64,000 nucleotides of DNA from Pseudomonas nitroreducens TX1 (GTDB lineage Bacteria; Pseudomonadota; Gammaproteobacteria; Pseudomonadales; Pseudomonadaceae), in contig NZ_AMZB01000121.1 of NCBI RefSeq assembly GCF_000313755.1, forward strand, positions 124,001-188,000. The letters run 5' to 3'. Shown one piece after another: positions 20,542 to 28,935 of the stretch. Every line of letters starts with the position of its first letter. Within the stretch, counting starts at the first letter, position 1. The notes under the pieces are model-generated. The model worked only from the letters and a program-made list of their open reading frames with translations. It ran no database searches and was not told the origin of the DNA. The position numbers and the translations under genes are program-made.

Positions 20542-20667
20542 TTAGCTGGCCAGCAAAACATGCTGAATGCGCTTTAGTTTAGCTGATTTCGCTAGTTTAG
20601 CTGGTCAGCTAATGAAGCTAGTACAGCTTTATCTTAGGTCAAAACGCTAGTTTAGCTGGCCAGCTAA
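20542..20667. promoter_or_regulatory. Three operator palindromes, 55 bp apart
   Basis: TTAGCTGGCCAGCAA (20542-20556), TTTAGCTGGTCAGCTAA (20596-20612) and TTTAGCTGGCCAGCTAA (20651-20667) are centred at 20549.5, 20604.5 and 20659.5. A half-site TTTAGCTGA lies near 20577. The first palindrome begins 25 bp before the AbiEi-like start. Equal spacing of about five helical turns suggests cooperative binding with looping. Confidence 0.75.
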
Positions 20668-20725
20668 TCTAGCCATATTGCCTAAACTAAATCAAAAAGC
20701 AGGTATTCGCAGGCTTGGCGAACGG

Positions 20726-21154
20726 TCAGAGATGAGCGCTCACCCCGCACAGATAGGTCTCTAGCTCGATACATTGGGACTGAATAGTTCCCACCAAATG
20801 GTGCAATTGATTGGCGAGGTCCCGGCGGCGATCGGGTGAAACGTTCTGCCCATCACCATATAGCCCTTTGACGATGGTCTTGAGGGTGTCCAGCTGCTCG
20901 TCCTCAACCACGTAGGCAGTCGTACTCTCGAGCCGCGGGGAGAAGAGTTCGCGCCAGTGGGTGATGTAGCCGGTCACATCCCACGCAGACGCACAGGTAG
21001 TTTTCCAGCTCCCCTCGCAGTCCTCCGATGGGGGATACCACCGCACTACTGCCTGAGTGCCATCCTTGTATAGCCCTTGTACGGGTTCGGACCGCAGGGT
21101 GAAATCATCGTGGTTGATCGCCACCGGTGGGTGGCTGATGCTCGTCCAGGCCAT
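20726..21154 (-). CDS. Hypothetical protein, 142 aa
   Basis: No family is recognised. The ATG at 21154 follows a GGA site; frames open further upstream into the ParB-like gene but without a ribosome site. It is the last gene of a three- or four-gene unit that starts at 22090. The C-terminal half is predicted helical. Confidence 0.6.
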   Translation of the reverse strand: MAWTSISHPPVAINHDDFTLRSEPVQGLYKDGTQAVVRWYPPSEDCEGSWKTTCASAWDVTGYITHWRELFSPRLESTTAYVVEDEQLDTLKTIVKGLYGDGQNVSPDRRRDLANQLHHLVGTIQSQCIELETYLCGVSAHL

Positions 21155-21194
21155 CGTGTATTCCTCGTTGTAACCCCGGCGCGCCCGGGAAAAG

Positions 21195-21752
21195 TTATGC
21201 GCGGCGACGGGTACCAGAAGCCAATTTCTCAAGCGCCTGAAGCAGTTGCTCGGCATCGTCCGCACGGATCTGTACGACATCGGCCCCGCCGGCGAGACCC
21301 TGGCGGAGTTGGCGTCGTACCTCGGACTTCAGGAGTTTCGTCACGACAGCTTTAGTCCCGATCGCCTGGCCCCCCGCCCGGACCTTCTTCGGCCGGGCCT
21401 GGACTGCGGCCTCCTCAAGGACAGCGAGTACGTCTCTTCCAGACTCCTCTGCGATACGCAGTGCCCGGAGAGAGGCTTCGAGCGAAGCCTTTCGGTTTGC
21501 TACCAGGTCTACAAGCTGTTGCGGCGCCTTCGCGAACTCCAGCAGCGAGCGAACATGGCGTATCGGCCTCCCGACAATCGCAGCGATCTCGATATCCATG
21601 CAGCCGGCTTGATGGAGGCCCTCGTACACCGTGGCGGCCAGGTAGGGGCGCATGCCAGCCAAGGCCATGCGGAACTCCGCAAGAACGGGGGCGGGGACTG
21701 TCGCGCCAGCGCAGACGGCGTCACGCACTGCTTGATATGGCAGTCCCTTCAC
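21195..21752 (-). CDS. ParB-HTH-like protein
   Basis: The 185-residue product resembles the central helix-turn-helix of ParB/KorB proteins (AAIVGRPIRHVRSLLEF followed by LVDLVANRKASLEASLRAL) but lacks the N-terminal CTP-binding ParB domain. A basic C-terminal region and a helical tail with leucine heptads follow. It could regulate transcription or plasmid-type partition. It starts with GTG overlapping the stop of the upstream gene (GTGA). Confidence 0.55.
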   Translation of the reverse strand: MKGLPYQAVRDAVCAGATVPAPVLAEFRMALAGMRPYLAATVYEGLHQAGCMDIEIAAIVGRPIRHVRSLLEFAKAPQQLVDLVANRKASLEASLRALRIAEESGRDVLAVLEEAAVQARPKKVRAGGQAIGTKAVVTKLLKSEVRRQLRQGLAGGADVVQIRADDAEQLLQALEKLASGTRRRA

Positions 21753-22090
21753 AGTTCACCCTCCAAGGGGAGGATTTGGACTTCGTGGGCTTCGAAGTGA
21801 ACGAGGTAGGTGTAGTCCTCGTCGGTATCCGAGCTGGTGTCGAAGGTGGCCAGGAAATCGGCTTCCGCGTACCGCCGATGTTGCGGGACGAGAATCGGAT
21901 AGTGGCCCATGCCAGTGCGGGTATCGCGGACACCAACGACCAGGTGCTGGTCGAGCCTGGAGAGCTTCTCACCTTCTTGCAGCATGCGGCCAATCACTTC
22001 CCTGATTTCAGCCGGTAGCCCGGACAAGTCGAGTTTGCTGAGTTCTTCGAGGTGATCGAGAAGGGGCTGAGTCTGGGTTGGGTGAAACAT
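21749..22090 (-). CDS. Hypothetical protein, 113 aa
   Basis: First gene of the operon that includes the ParB-HTH-like gene. The ATG at 22090 has GAGGAG at ideal distance, so it is preferred over an in-frame ATG at 22105. The product is acidic with an N-terminal amphipathic helix; no family is recognised. Confidence 0.65.
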   Translation of the reverse strand: MFHPTQTQPLLDHLEELSKLDLSGLPAEIREVIGRMLQEGEKLSRLDQHLVVGVRDTRTGMGHYPILVPQHRRYAEADFLATFDTSSDTDEDYTYLVHFEAHEVQILPLEGEL

Positions 22091-22119
22091 GGATTCGCTC
22101 CTCATGAATGATGGAGCTG

Positions 22120-22150
22120 ATGATCAGGGGTACCGGGGCGTGCCAGAACC
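22120..22150 (-). promoter_or_regulatory. Island promoter element 3
   Basis: Box GGTTCTGGCAC, 14 bases, then GATCAT; 30 bp from the start at 22090. Confidence 0.75.
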
Positions 22151-22256
22151 ACCACTGGAAAATGTTGTTCAAGCGCGCGAGAGGGCTAGATGTGGTGTGT
22201 GCTGTTGATTCCAGGTGCTGACTTGGTCAGCGCCTGGAAGGAGGGAGGGGCAACTC

Positions 22257-22451
22257 TCAATCGGTGGTAGGGGGTTGCTGGCGCTGGGAGCGTGGGCGGA
22301 TCGGATTTCTAACCGGCTCAGGAGCCGGGTCAGCTGTCGTAGGCTCCTGCGCTGAAATGCTGTCCTGGGCAGCAATCCGGACCATCAGGTGATCGGTGAT
22401 GAGGCCGAAATAGCTGGCGTGTAACTCCAAGGGGTGAACTACTCGATTCAA
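22257..22451 (-). CDS. Doubtful small ORF, 64 aa
   Basis: A TTG start with GGAG 6 bases upstream opens a 64-codon frame with a Pro/Arg-rich tail. No homologue is recognised and no promoter element is seen. It may not be real. Confidence 0.25.
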   Translation of the reverse strand: MNRVVHPLELHASYFGLITDHLMVRIAAQDSISAQEPTTADPAPEPVRNPIRPRSQRQQPPTTD

Positions 22452-22546
22452 GACCTACTCCGTGTCTCTGATCTCCAGTGGGACGACGATACAGCATTTG
22501 GGGTATCGGTCCCCTTGGAATTGGGGAAGTGTTAATCGCCCAAAGG

Positions 22547-22987
22547 TCAACTTGCCGACTGAGGGCTGGCAACCTTTCCGAGTTTTTCCATGAAGTCCTC
22601 GACCGCCATGTCCTGCAGCTTGGAGATGCGATCGCGAAGGATCGACCAGCGCTCTTCCTCTTCCATGGCCATGTACTCGGCGCGGTAGCGACAGCCGTCC
22701 AGGATCAGCTCCGTCGCCTGCGTCTGATTGACGACAAACACCACCTTGCCGTCGAGTTTCAGGTTCTCGCGAGCAAAGACCTCCGAGATGGAGTCACTGG
22801 GGTCGAGAGATGCATAGAAGCGACCGCGGAGGAAGTCCCCCTGGAAGGTTTGCTGGCCCAGGAGGGGGCGCGCAGCATTCATCAGGATCTGGCCCGGAAC
22901 CAGCTCCGGGATTTCCTTGAGGCCCGTGCAGACTGCGACGGGAGCTTTGGCCAGGTAGGTCAGGAGTTGGGATTCTTGGTACTGCAT
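22547..22987 (-). CDS. Hypothetical protein, 146 aa
   Basis: The product begins MQYQESQLLTYLAK and ends in a helix-rich tail. A central GDFLRGRFYASLDPSDS segment suggests a mixed alpha/beta fold. No family is recognised. GAGG precedes the ATG at 22987 and an island promoter element is upstream. Confidence 0.65.
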   Translation of the reverse strand: MQYQESQLLTYLAKAPVAVCTGLKEIPELVPGQILMNAARPLLGQQTFQGDFLRGRFYASLDPSDSISEVFARENLKLDGKVVFVVNQTQATELILDGCRYRAEYMAMEEEERWSILRDRISKLQDMAVEDFMEKLGKVASPQSAS

Positions 22988-23018
22988 AGCGCGACACCTC
23001 ATCTGTGTTGGTTGCCGC

Positions 23019-23049
23019 TATGGTCCCGGATCGAGTGTGTGACAGAAGC
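23019..23049 (-). promoter_or_regulatory. Island promoter element 4
   Basis: Box GCTTCTGTCAC, 13 bases, then GACCAT; upstream of the 146-residue gene at 22987. Confidence 0.65.
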
Positions 23050-23155
23050 CTGAAGCGGAATTTCCGCCCACTGACTTGGCGTGCATCTCGCCGGGGGTTC
23101 GGTAACGTGGATTGCCTCATTGCTGAAGCCAGGTACCTGGCAAAGAGAGGCCCTC

Positions 23156-23425
23156 TTGATCCGTCGACTCGCCGTCATGGCTACCCTGTCCGCTGCCGCA
23201 ACGCTGACTGCCGCCTGTAGCTCCGTTATCGAACAAGAATCCAACCTGAATGGCCTTGCATCCGCTCAGCCGGTGGCGCTCTCTGCCAGCCAATCCCGAG
23301 CTCTGGCCTTTGACGACTGCAACTACATCGTTGACCATCTCAAGGTCCCGCAGAGCGCCGGGACCAAGTCACGCGCGATGTCTTACTGCCTCGGGGTTGA
23401 TATCGCAAAGTACGGGATGAACTGA
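23156..23425 (+). CDS. Small lipoprotein, 89 aa
   Basis: The frame encodes a lipoprotein signal (IRRLAV, hydrophobic core, LTAAC lipobox) and a short mature part with two more cysteines (DDC and SYC), possibly a disulfide. The TTG at 23156 gives a proper signal peptide and has AGAGAGG upstream; an ATG at 23177 would remove the positively charged n-region. One of few plus-strand genes in the region. A terminator follows. Confidence 0.6.
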   Translation: MIRRLAVMATLSAAATLTAACSSVIEQESNLNGLASAQPVALSASQSRALAFDDCNYIVDHLKVPQSAGTKSRAMSYCLGVDIAKYGMN

Positions 23426-23446
23426 CCCCAGCAACGTCCGCAAAAG

Positions 23447-23484
23447 AAAAACCCCGCGTCCTGAGAAGGATCGCGGGGTTTTTT
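23447..23484 (+). terminator. Bidirectional terminator
   Basis: ACCCCGCG and CGCGGGGT form a stem with A and T runs on both sides, between the convergent lipoprotein gene and the 175-residue minus-strand gene. Confidence 0.85.
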
Positions 23485-23534
23485 GTTGGCTCCATCTCCT
23501 GAAACCAGCTGACCTGAAAAGGCCAGCTGGGACG

Positions 23535-24062
23535 TCAAGCAGCCGAAGCGTACTTGGCATCCACCTGTTGAAACTGGTCCAGCATCTCGCTGTAACTGAT
23601 CTCGCCGCGGTTGTGCTGCGTGATGAGTTCCAGGCGATCGCACCCCTTCATCCACTCGACCGTCGAAGCAACTTGATCGAGAGTCTCTGGTGGTGCAACT
23701 GTCCGGAACCCTGAGTCGAATGCGTCAGAGACAGCTTCGTCCAGGGTCTGAAACGTAAAGTGGGAAACCCAGCCGTTGGCCATAAAAACCTGGTAGCGGA
23801 ATTTCCCGGGTGAGGATGCGTCTGGGAGGAAGATCGCCCACTGGTTCCCGGACCAGTGCTTGACCGTCAACCCTACTCCTACCCGGTCCAGTTCGCTGAA
23901 TACAGCGGTCAGCGCTTCATGGCGAGATAGGCTTTCCCGGACCATTTCTCGGACATTGGCGGATAGACCTGACTGATCTGCATCAAGCGGTTGCCCGTCG
24001 CCCAGAAGCAGGCGGACGGACTCGGCTTGGTCCCTCATGCGAGTGCGATGATTGGTACTCAT
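23535..24062 (-). CDS. Hypothetical protein, 175 aa
   Basis: No family is recognised. The protein begins MSTNHRTRMRDQAESVRLLL, has a beta-rich middle and a C-terminal acidic helix. GGAG lies well placed before the ATG at 24062. A degenerate CCTGGCAC box at about 24136-24143 may be a diverged island promoter element. Confidence 0.65.
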   Translation of the reverse strand: MSTNHRTRMRDQAESVRLLLGDGQPLDADQSGLSANVREMVRESLSRHEALTAVFSELDRVGVGLTVKHWSGNQWAIFLPDASSPGKFRYQVFMANGWVSHFTFQTLDEAVSDAFDSGFRTVAPPETLDQVASTVEWMKGCDRLELITQHNRGEISYSEMLDQFQQVDAKYASAA

Positions 24063-24553
24063 GGGTGCTCTCCAGGGAGGCACTCATGCCCAGGGCAGGA
24101 AGTGCCCCGAGTTGGGATAGAAATGCGCCGGCGGGTGCCAGGGCGCTCGAACCACTCGATGTGGTGTGCAGCACCTGGCTTGCCAGGTTATCTCCGTCCC
24201 TCAGAACTTAATTGCTAGACGTGACCGGCCAGAAAAGCGCACGGCATCAACTGGGCGGCCTAAAAGTCGCCCGGAAGGTCTTTCACAAGAGGGAATGAGC
24301 GCTCCGGTTGGATGACCAGTTCACTCTGAAGTGCATGTGACACCGAAAGGCGCGCATGCGGAGGATGGAGCCAGCGGTGTCTCCCCGGGTTCCAGTAGAA
24401 GTTCTACCAGCGACCGAGGCCAGGTGAACAGCCCAGAGGTCTGGAACCGTACGCCTGGTGCTCAAAGTCCAAGGACTCAAGCATGTAACGCGGATCTTGT
24501 ATCACTGGCGGATGGCCGGAGCAACCCAAAAGGCCAGGATGAAAACCGCGAGA
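24063..24553. other. Intergenic stretch without a supported gene
   Basis: About 490 bp. Short frames on both strands lack ribosome sites and family resemblance. A CTGGTATC-like repeat is not obvious and no terminator is clear. It may hold a regulatory RNA or decayed genes, but I see nothing definite. Confidence 0.45.
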
Positions 24554-24991
24554 TCAAACCCGAGTAACGGTGATGAACTCGCTATGTTGGTCGCGTTGGG
24601 CGCGGCCGAAAACCCAGCCGTCCTCAAGGCTGGCCAAGTCATCCCAGTCGAGCGGGATCAAATGGGCATTCCAGCCTGCCGCCAGATCGGTTGTGTAGTG
24701 GAGCATTCCGTTCGCGTCCTGCCGGATCACCAGTTGCTCATCGTCTTTCGGCAAGGAAAACCGGCGTGAGCCGTGAGCACAGCTCGAGCACTCCCCCTGA
24801 TTTGTGCAGCACGCGAACTGGCCGTTCCATGCGGCCAACATAGTGTTCTGAGACTCTCGCAAGGTGGGAAAACTGCGTGGGCGAAGAGCACAACGGGGAG
24901 TGGGGTCAATGCAGTCGATGCGGAGCCGGTTGCGGCCCTGGCCGTCAGGGCCACGGGGATCAAAGGGTGGTGCCTCGAGGTAAATCGGCAT
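24554..24991 (-). CDS. Hypothetical protein, 145 aa, Cys-cluster
   Basis: The product carries a CCTNQGECSSC cluster at about residue 60, which could bind zinc or iron. It starts MPIYLEAPPFDPRGPDG. The start is uncertain: the frame opens to 25060 and no good Shine-Dalgarno is seen at 24991. It closely follows the 186-residue gene and is probably cotranscribed with it. Confidence 0.5.
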   Translation of the reverse strand: MPIYLEAPPFDPRGPDGQGRNRLRIDCIDPTPRCALRPRSFPTLRESQNTMLAAWNGQFACCTNQGECSSCAHGSRRFSLPKDDEQLVIRQDANGMLHYTTDLAAGWNAHLIPLDWDDLASLEDGWVFGRAQRDQHSEFITVTRV

Positions 24992-25060
24992 TTTGATATC
25001 CAGCTGAGGAAGAGAACATGTGGCGATGAGGAGGCCCCCGTGGGGGCCAAACGACGGCAC

Positions 25061-25621
25061 TCACATGCCGATCGGTGCTTCATGGGGGCTGCGGTCCAGG
25101 TGCATCGCCAGCTGCATGGACGCGATTTCAACGATCTCGGCCGGGGACAATGGTTCTGAAGCGATTGCCATTGCAGGACGCAGAACACGGATGCCGGTCT
25201 TCGCTTCCCACTCAATCGCGATGAAGTGGACACCAGGAACCTGGTTCAGGGGTGGGGCGATCTGCCAGGTCTTGGTTGTTCTTGCGTAGCCTGCGAGGTA
25301 GCCGAGCAGATTTCCGCGAGCCTCCAAGGTCTGCTGATCGAGGGAGGAATCGAAGGAGGAAACAGCGGCCAGGTACTGATCAGCTGGATGCACACCTGGG
25401 TGTTTGCCATTGGCCTCGGCGATGATGCCCTTGCCGGTCTGTGCTGAGCGGTACAGCTCCTGTGAGGCTGCGCCGATGAGACGGACGCCCGACACCAAAT
25501 TCATCGAGTAGAACCAGCACCGCACCGTATCGATGTGGGGCTGATCCTCGGTGACCTTCCAGCCGGACTTATCCAGCCCTGCCTCGATGCGCTTGCGCAT
25601 TGCTTCTCTGACTTTGTCCAT
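25061..25621 (-). CDS. Hypothetical protein, 186 aa
   Basis: No family is recognised. The first residues, MDKVREAMRKRIEAGLDKSG, form a charged amphipathic helix; the rest is mixed. The start at 25621 follows AGGAAAC and lies downstream of the promoter element; a longer frame from a GTG at 25681 would overlap the element itself. Confidence 0.6.
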   Translation of the reverse strand: MDKVREAMRKRIEAGLDKSGWKVTEDQPHIDTVRCWFYSMNLVSGVRLIGAASQELYRSAQTGKGIIAEANGKHPGVHPADQYLAAVSSFDSSLDQQTLEARGNLLGYLAGYARTTKTWQIAPPLNQVPGVHFIAIEWEAKTGIRVLRPAMAIASEPLSPAEIVEIASMQLAMHLDRSPHEAPIGM

Positions 25622-25654
25622 GTTTCCTGAGCCTGTGGTGCTGAATCGGACCTC

Positions 25655-25685
25655 CATCATCTGTGGATCAGGGCGTGACACCAGC
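25655..25685 (-). promoter_or_regulatory. Island promoter element 5
   Basis: Box GCTGGTGTCAC, 13 bases, then GATGAT; upstream of the 186-residue gene. Confidence 0.55.
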
Positions 25686-25769
25686 CAGGGGAAAAGCGAG
25701 GCCCACTTTGAGTTGTACCCAGCTGATCGGTCGCTATCGTAGGCTCCAACATTAGGAGCTCACGTACCG

Positions 25770-26486
25770 ATGGCACTCCCGCCGACGATCATCAGCCGCC
25801 GCACCTTCCTTGCAGGCCTGCTTGCCGCCCCCGCGGTGCTCGCCGCCGGCCAGGTATGGGGAAGCGCCAATGCCGGCAGGCGGTACGACTGGCGCGTCGT
25901 TGCGCTGAACCGTGATCGTTGGCTTGACCTCGAACGCCCCGACAGCAAAGAGAAGTCAACTTTTTGCTATTTCCGGCAAGGCCAGGGGTGGGATGTGCAG
26001 GGGTACCAGCAGGCTTGCGGCCTCCTGCGGGATGTGAGGTACAAGTCCACTGTCCGGATGAGCCCGAAGCTGCTCGACCTCATGTTCCTCATCCAGGTTT
26101 GGCTGCGGGTGAACAAGCTGCCTTACAAGATACTGGTGAACAGCGGCTACAGGACGCCACAGCACAACTCCTCTTTGGAGGGAGCAGCAAAGCAATCCCT
26201 TCACATTCAGGCGATGGCCGCCGATATTCGGATTCCGGGGCTCAGTGTCGACAACCTCGGCAGGCTGGCGCAGGCGATTGGCGTAGGAGGAGTCGGCTTC
26301 TACCCCGGTAAGGGCTTCATCCACGTCGACGTCGGCAAGGTCAGAACCTGGCGCGTTGCCCAGCTGGATGAGCGAGAGCTTCACCCGTGGGCGGTTGAGC
26401 AACTGGACTCTTCCACAGACGCATTGTGGCTGGCCCAGTTGGCCCCTGAATGGCCTGATCTTCTTGAAACCGGAATGCTGGCCTAA
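25770..26486 (+). CDS. Tat-exported YcbK/MepK-type murein peptidase (M15 family, DUF882)
   Basis: The 238-residue product has a twin-arginine signal (SRRTFLAGLLAAPAVLAA) and a DUF882/M15-type zinc peptidase domain. Metal-site motifs are visible: SGYRTPQHN, SLHIQAMAADI (His and Asp ligands) and GFIHVDVGKVRTW (third His). Relatives cut peptidoglycan cross-links in the periplasm. One such enzyme on a mobile element may help remodel the wall during transfer or lysis; that is inference. Confidence 0.8.
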   Translation: MALPPTIISRRTFLAGLLAAPAVLAAGQVWGSANAGRRYDWRVVALNRDRWLDLERPDSKEKSTFCYFRQGQGWDVQGYQQACGLLRDVRYKSTVRMSPKLLDLMFLIQVWLRVNKLPYKILVNSGYRTPQHNSSLEGAAKQSLHIQAMAADIRIPGLSVDNLGRLAQAIGVGGVGFYPGKGFIHVDVGKVRTWRVAQLDERELHPWAVEQLDSSTDALWLAQLAPEWPDLLETGMLA

Positions 26487-26526
26487 TCCTCACCCCAGAA
26501 TGACGGGCGACCGTATGCAGCGGAGC

Positions 26527-27078
26527 CTACGAACACGATTTCTGAATGCCTTGTACCCAGTCTGAAATCGACTCCTGGAGCTCGTAGTTGCAGATGAAAT
26601 AATGCTCCTTCTCAAGGTCTCCAGCAGCCCAGCAATAGTCATCATTGGCCCACCATTTAAGGCTCGCTGGCGACCTCAGACCTTGGAGGTCGAACGAAGC
26701 GCGTCCGTCGGGCATGAACAGAATTGACTTCGTCCGAGACTGATTTGGGGTTGGGTCGATAAACTGACCGTTTGGCTGCTGCCACACGGCATGATGTTGA
26801 GCTATGTACTGCCCCTCGGTGTTCCAAAGTGCCCATCCAAAGATGGCCTCCCCGCCGTGTTTCGCTTGCAAGTCAAGGCAGTTGTACCAGCAATGCAGTT
26901 CCTGGTATCCCGGCTCTGGGGCAACAGGTACCTGGTGGACATGCAGATCCTCCATGTAGTCGTTGGGATCTACACCTTTCGGGGGAACTACTGGCGCCTT
27001 AAACCGCAGAAAATCTACGAATGTTTGGAGCTGGGGATCGTCGAGTGCTGGTACGGTTGGGAGCTGAACTGGGGGCAT
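26527..27078 (-). CDS. Hypothetical protein with papain/transglutaminase-like Cys-His-Asp pattern
   Basis: The 183-residue protein has CWYNC at 63-67, HHAVW at 95-99 and IDPTP at 107-111. A Cys, then a His on a strand, then Asp in an IDPTP turn is the order of transglutaminase-type catalytic triads. No signal peptide is seen. Enzyme activity is inferred only. A perfect 17-bp palindrome lies 40 bp upstream. Confidence 0.55.
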   Translation of the reverse strand: MPPVQLPTVPALDDPQLQTFVDFLRFKAPVVPPKGVDPNDYMEDLHVHQVPVAPEPGYQELHCWYNCLDLQAKHGGEAIFGWALWNTEGQYIAQHHAVWQQPNGQFIDPTPNQSRTKSILFMPDGRASFDLQGLRSPASLKWWANDDYCWAAGDLEKEHYFICNYELQESISDWVQGIQKSCS

Positions 27079-27117
27079 AGGGAAGGGAGTTTCTCTGGTA
27101 GGGTTCAGTGAGCATCA

Positions 27118-27134
27118 GGGCCAAACTTTGGCCC
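27118..27134. promoter_or_regulatory. Perfect 17-bp palindrome
   Basis: GGGCCAAACTTTGGCCC (GGGCCAAA, C, TTTGGCCC) lies about 40 bp upstream of the 183-residue gene and could be an operator for it. Confidence 0.4.
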
Positions 27135-27191
27135 GGCATGCCCAGCTTACAGCACCAACAAGGCCCTGCTCATTTTAGCGGGGAGAGCGGT

Positions 27192-27851
27192 TTAGATGCT
27201 GATCCGGATCTCGACTCGGCGGTTCGCCTGACGGCCAGATTCCGAGGTGTTGTCTGCGATGGGCTGGGAATCGGCAACGCCGCGGACTTCGATCCGGTCC
27301 CTAGAAATCCCATTCGCAAAGAGGTACTGCGCCACACTCTCGGCGCGGCCGTAACTCAGTCGCATGTTGCTCGGGTGAGCACCTACGTTGTCGGTGTGGC
27401 CGGTGATAACAGCGCGTTGCTCCGGATGTTCGCGCAGTGCGCCAGCAAGGCTGGCCAGACCGCTGAACGCTTGCATCTGCAGATCGGCAGAGCCCGACCT
27501 GAAGGTGATGTCTAACGGCGCCTTCACGACCAAAGCTTGGGTGCCGTGGGCCTGGTCAGTCACCTGCTCAACGGTCAGTCCAGTCCCCTGCAGCTTTCTT
27601 TGCAACTCGGCATGCCGGCGGTCCAGGAGGTATCCGCTGCCACCGCCGACGCCTGCCCCAATGGCAGCACCGATGAGTGCTGCTCGGCCGTCTCCAAGTG
27701 CCGCCCCGATCAGGCCGCCGGCGACGGTACCGACCACAGCACCGACGGCTGTCCGGTCGATCTGATTCTCGCCAGTAGCTGGATTGGTCGTGCAGCCAAC
27801 GAGGCCGATCAGGGCTGCAGCGAGGCAAAGGGTCTTGATGATCTGGAACAT
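27192..27851 (-). CDS. OmpA-family lipoprotein
   Basis: The 219-residue protein has a lipobox (LIGLVGC), a Gly-rich region (GAVVGTVAGGLIGAALGDG, about 36-75) like a glycine-zipper, and a C-terminal OmpA peptidoglycan-binding domain (ITGHTDNVGAHPSN, LSYGRAESV, RVEIRI). It would sit in the outer membrane and bind peptidoglycan through the conserved Asp and Arg residues, as YiaD-type proteins do. Confidence 0.85.
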   Translation of the reverse strand: MFQIIKTLCLAAALIGLVGCTTNPATGENQIDRTAVGAVVGTVAGGLIGAALGDGRAALIGAAIGAGVGGGSGYLLDRRHAELQRKLQGTGLTVEQVTDQAHGTQALVVKAPLDITFRSGSADLQMQAFSGLASLAGALREHPEQRAVITGHTDNVGAHPSNMRLSYGRAESVAQYLFANGISRDRIEVRGVADSQPIADNTSESGRQANRRVEIRISI

Positions 27852-27878
27852 GATGGAGCTCCTCGAAAGTGGAGCCTC

Positions 27879-27909
27879 ATCTTCTTTCTGCTGCCTTCGT
27901 GCCAGAAGC
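27879..27909 (-). promoter_or_regulatory. Island promoter element 6
   Basis: Box GCTTCTGGCAC, 14 bases, then GAAGAT; 28 bp from the OmpA-family gene. Confidence 0.8.
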
Positions 27910-27985
27910 GGGGCTAAGACTTTGCTGCTGCATCCGCCGTCAACTGATTTGCCTGCACATACTCCGCACGGGCTTGGGTGTGCTG

Positions 27986-28835
27986 TTATCGACGCGGAGG
28001 GAAAGGCCAGTCGCAGTCGAAGTTGGTTTCGTCGATGGGCTTTGCCTGGGGCGAGAAGAAGTCATCCTGCCTGTCGGCATGAACCAGGGCTGCATCCAGG
28101 CGCGGCAGAGTCTTGGAGAAGCGGGTGGCGCTCGTACCATCGATGGAGTGTGCGCCAGCGGCAGAGCAGAGCATGATGCGTTTGGCCGAGTTCACTCGCC
28201 CGACATGGAAATGGCAGTTCCTACGCCGCGCCAGCACGCCCCATGCGTTACAGGTCTTCAGCTTCCAATCAGTTGACCCGCCCAGGAACAGCCCGCAGCT
28301 GGGGCTAAGAAATTCTCGGACATCATCAGGTTCCACGCCGTCTTGTACCGCGATGAGAGTCAGAGTCGGAATTCCGGAAACGCTCCTTCCACCTAAGCGA
28401 AAACTCAAGAGACGCCATGCCCCCACAAACGATGTCAGGGAGGACCACGAAGTCCGCATCAGCACCTAGCAGATCCACTGCTTTACCAAAGGCCACTTCA
28501 TCGAAAGGTCGTCCCTGCTGGAAGGCCGACCAAGCGGCGTTGTCGAGGCAGAATTTCATGCCTTCCGTGCGTAATGCACCAGCCGGGCTCACCAAAAGCC
28601 GCCACCCAGCCTCCCTCATTGCAGCGAGGTTCTGCTTGGTGCCGGTGCGCGACGCATAGGAAACCATCTCCTTACGCATTACCGGCAGTCGCTCCTCACA
28701 CTCGGGTTCCATATCGGCGCTGCCGTCCATGTTGTAGTAGTCGCTGTAGGCGAGCTTGGCCTGGGCGTAGCCGACACGGGTACCGTCGAGGTAAGGCTTC
28801 ATCCAGCTGGGCGGCGTGTAGACGGCTTCTTGCAT
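27986..28835 (-). pseudogene. tRNA-guanine-transglycosylase-like (DpdA-related) protein, frameshifted
   Basis: Two overlapping frames together make one protein. The first part has MQEAVYTPPSW, LVSPAGALRTEGMKFCLDNAAW and FVVLPDIVCGG (TGT-barrel Asp region). The second frame continues with AVQDGVEPDDV, LFLGGSTDWKLKT (GGS substrate loop) and FHVGRVN. The break is near 28370, at a point where one indel restores the order. TGT-like enzymes insert 7-deazaguanines into RNA, or into DNA in the DpdA case. It could be inactive, or a sequencing error. GGAG precedes the ATG at 28835. Confidence 0.65.
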
Positions 28836-28863
28836 GATGATCTCCATGAGCGAATTTCATGCA

Positions 28864-28894
28864 CATGGTGCCTCCGCTAAATTGTGCCACCAGC
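28864..28894 (-). promoter_or_regulatory. Island promoter element 7
   Basis: Box GCTGGTGGCAC, 13 bases, then CACCAT; upstream of the TGT-like gene. Confidence 0.6.
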
Positions 28895-28935
28895 CGGGTA
28901 TCATCGAATTTTCACCTACCGAGGAAGGCTCTCAA

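Noticed and set aside
28036-28300. Long plus-strand frames opposite the minus-strand genes as real genes
   Set aside because: They mirror codon structure of minus-strand genes, lack ribosome sites and encode low-complexity His/Arg/Gln-rich sequence.
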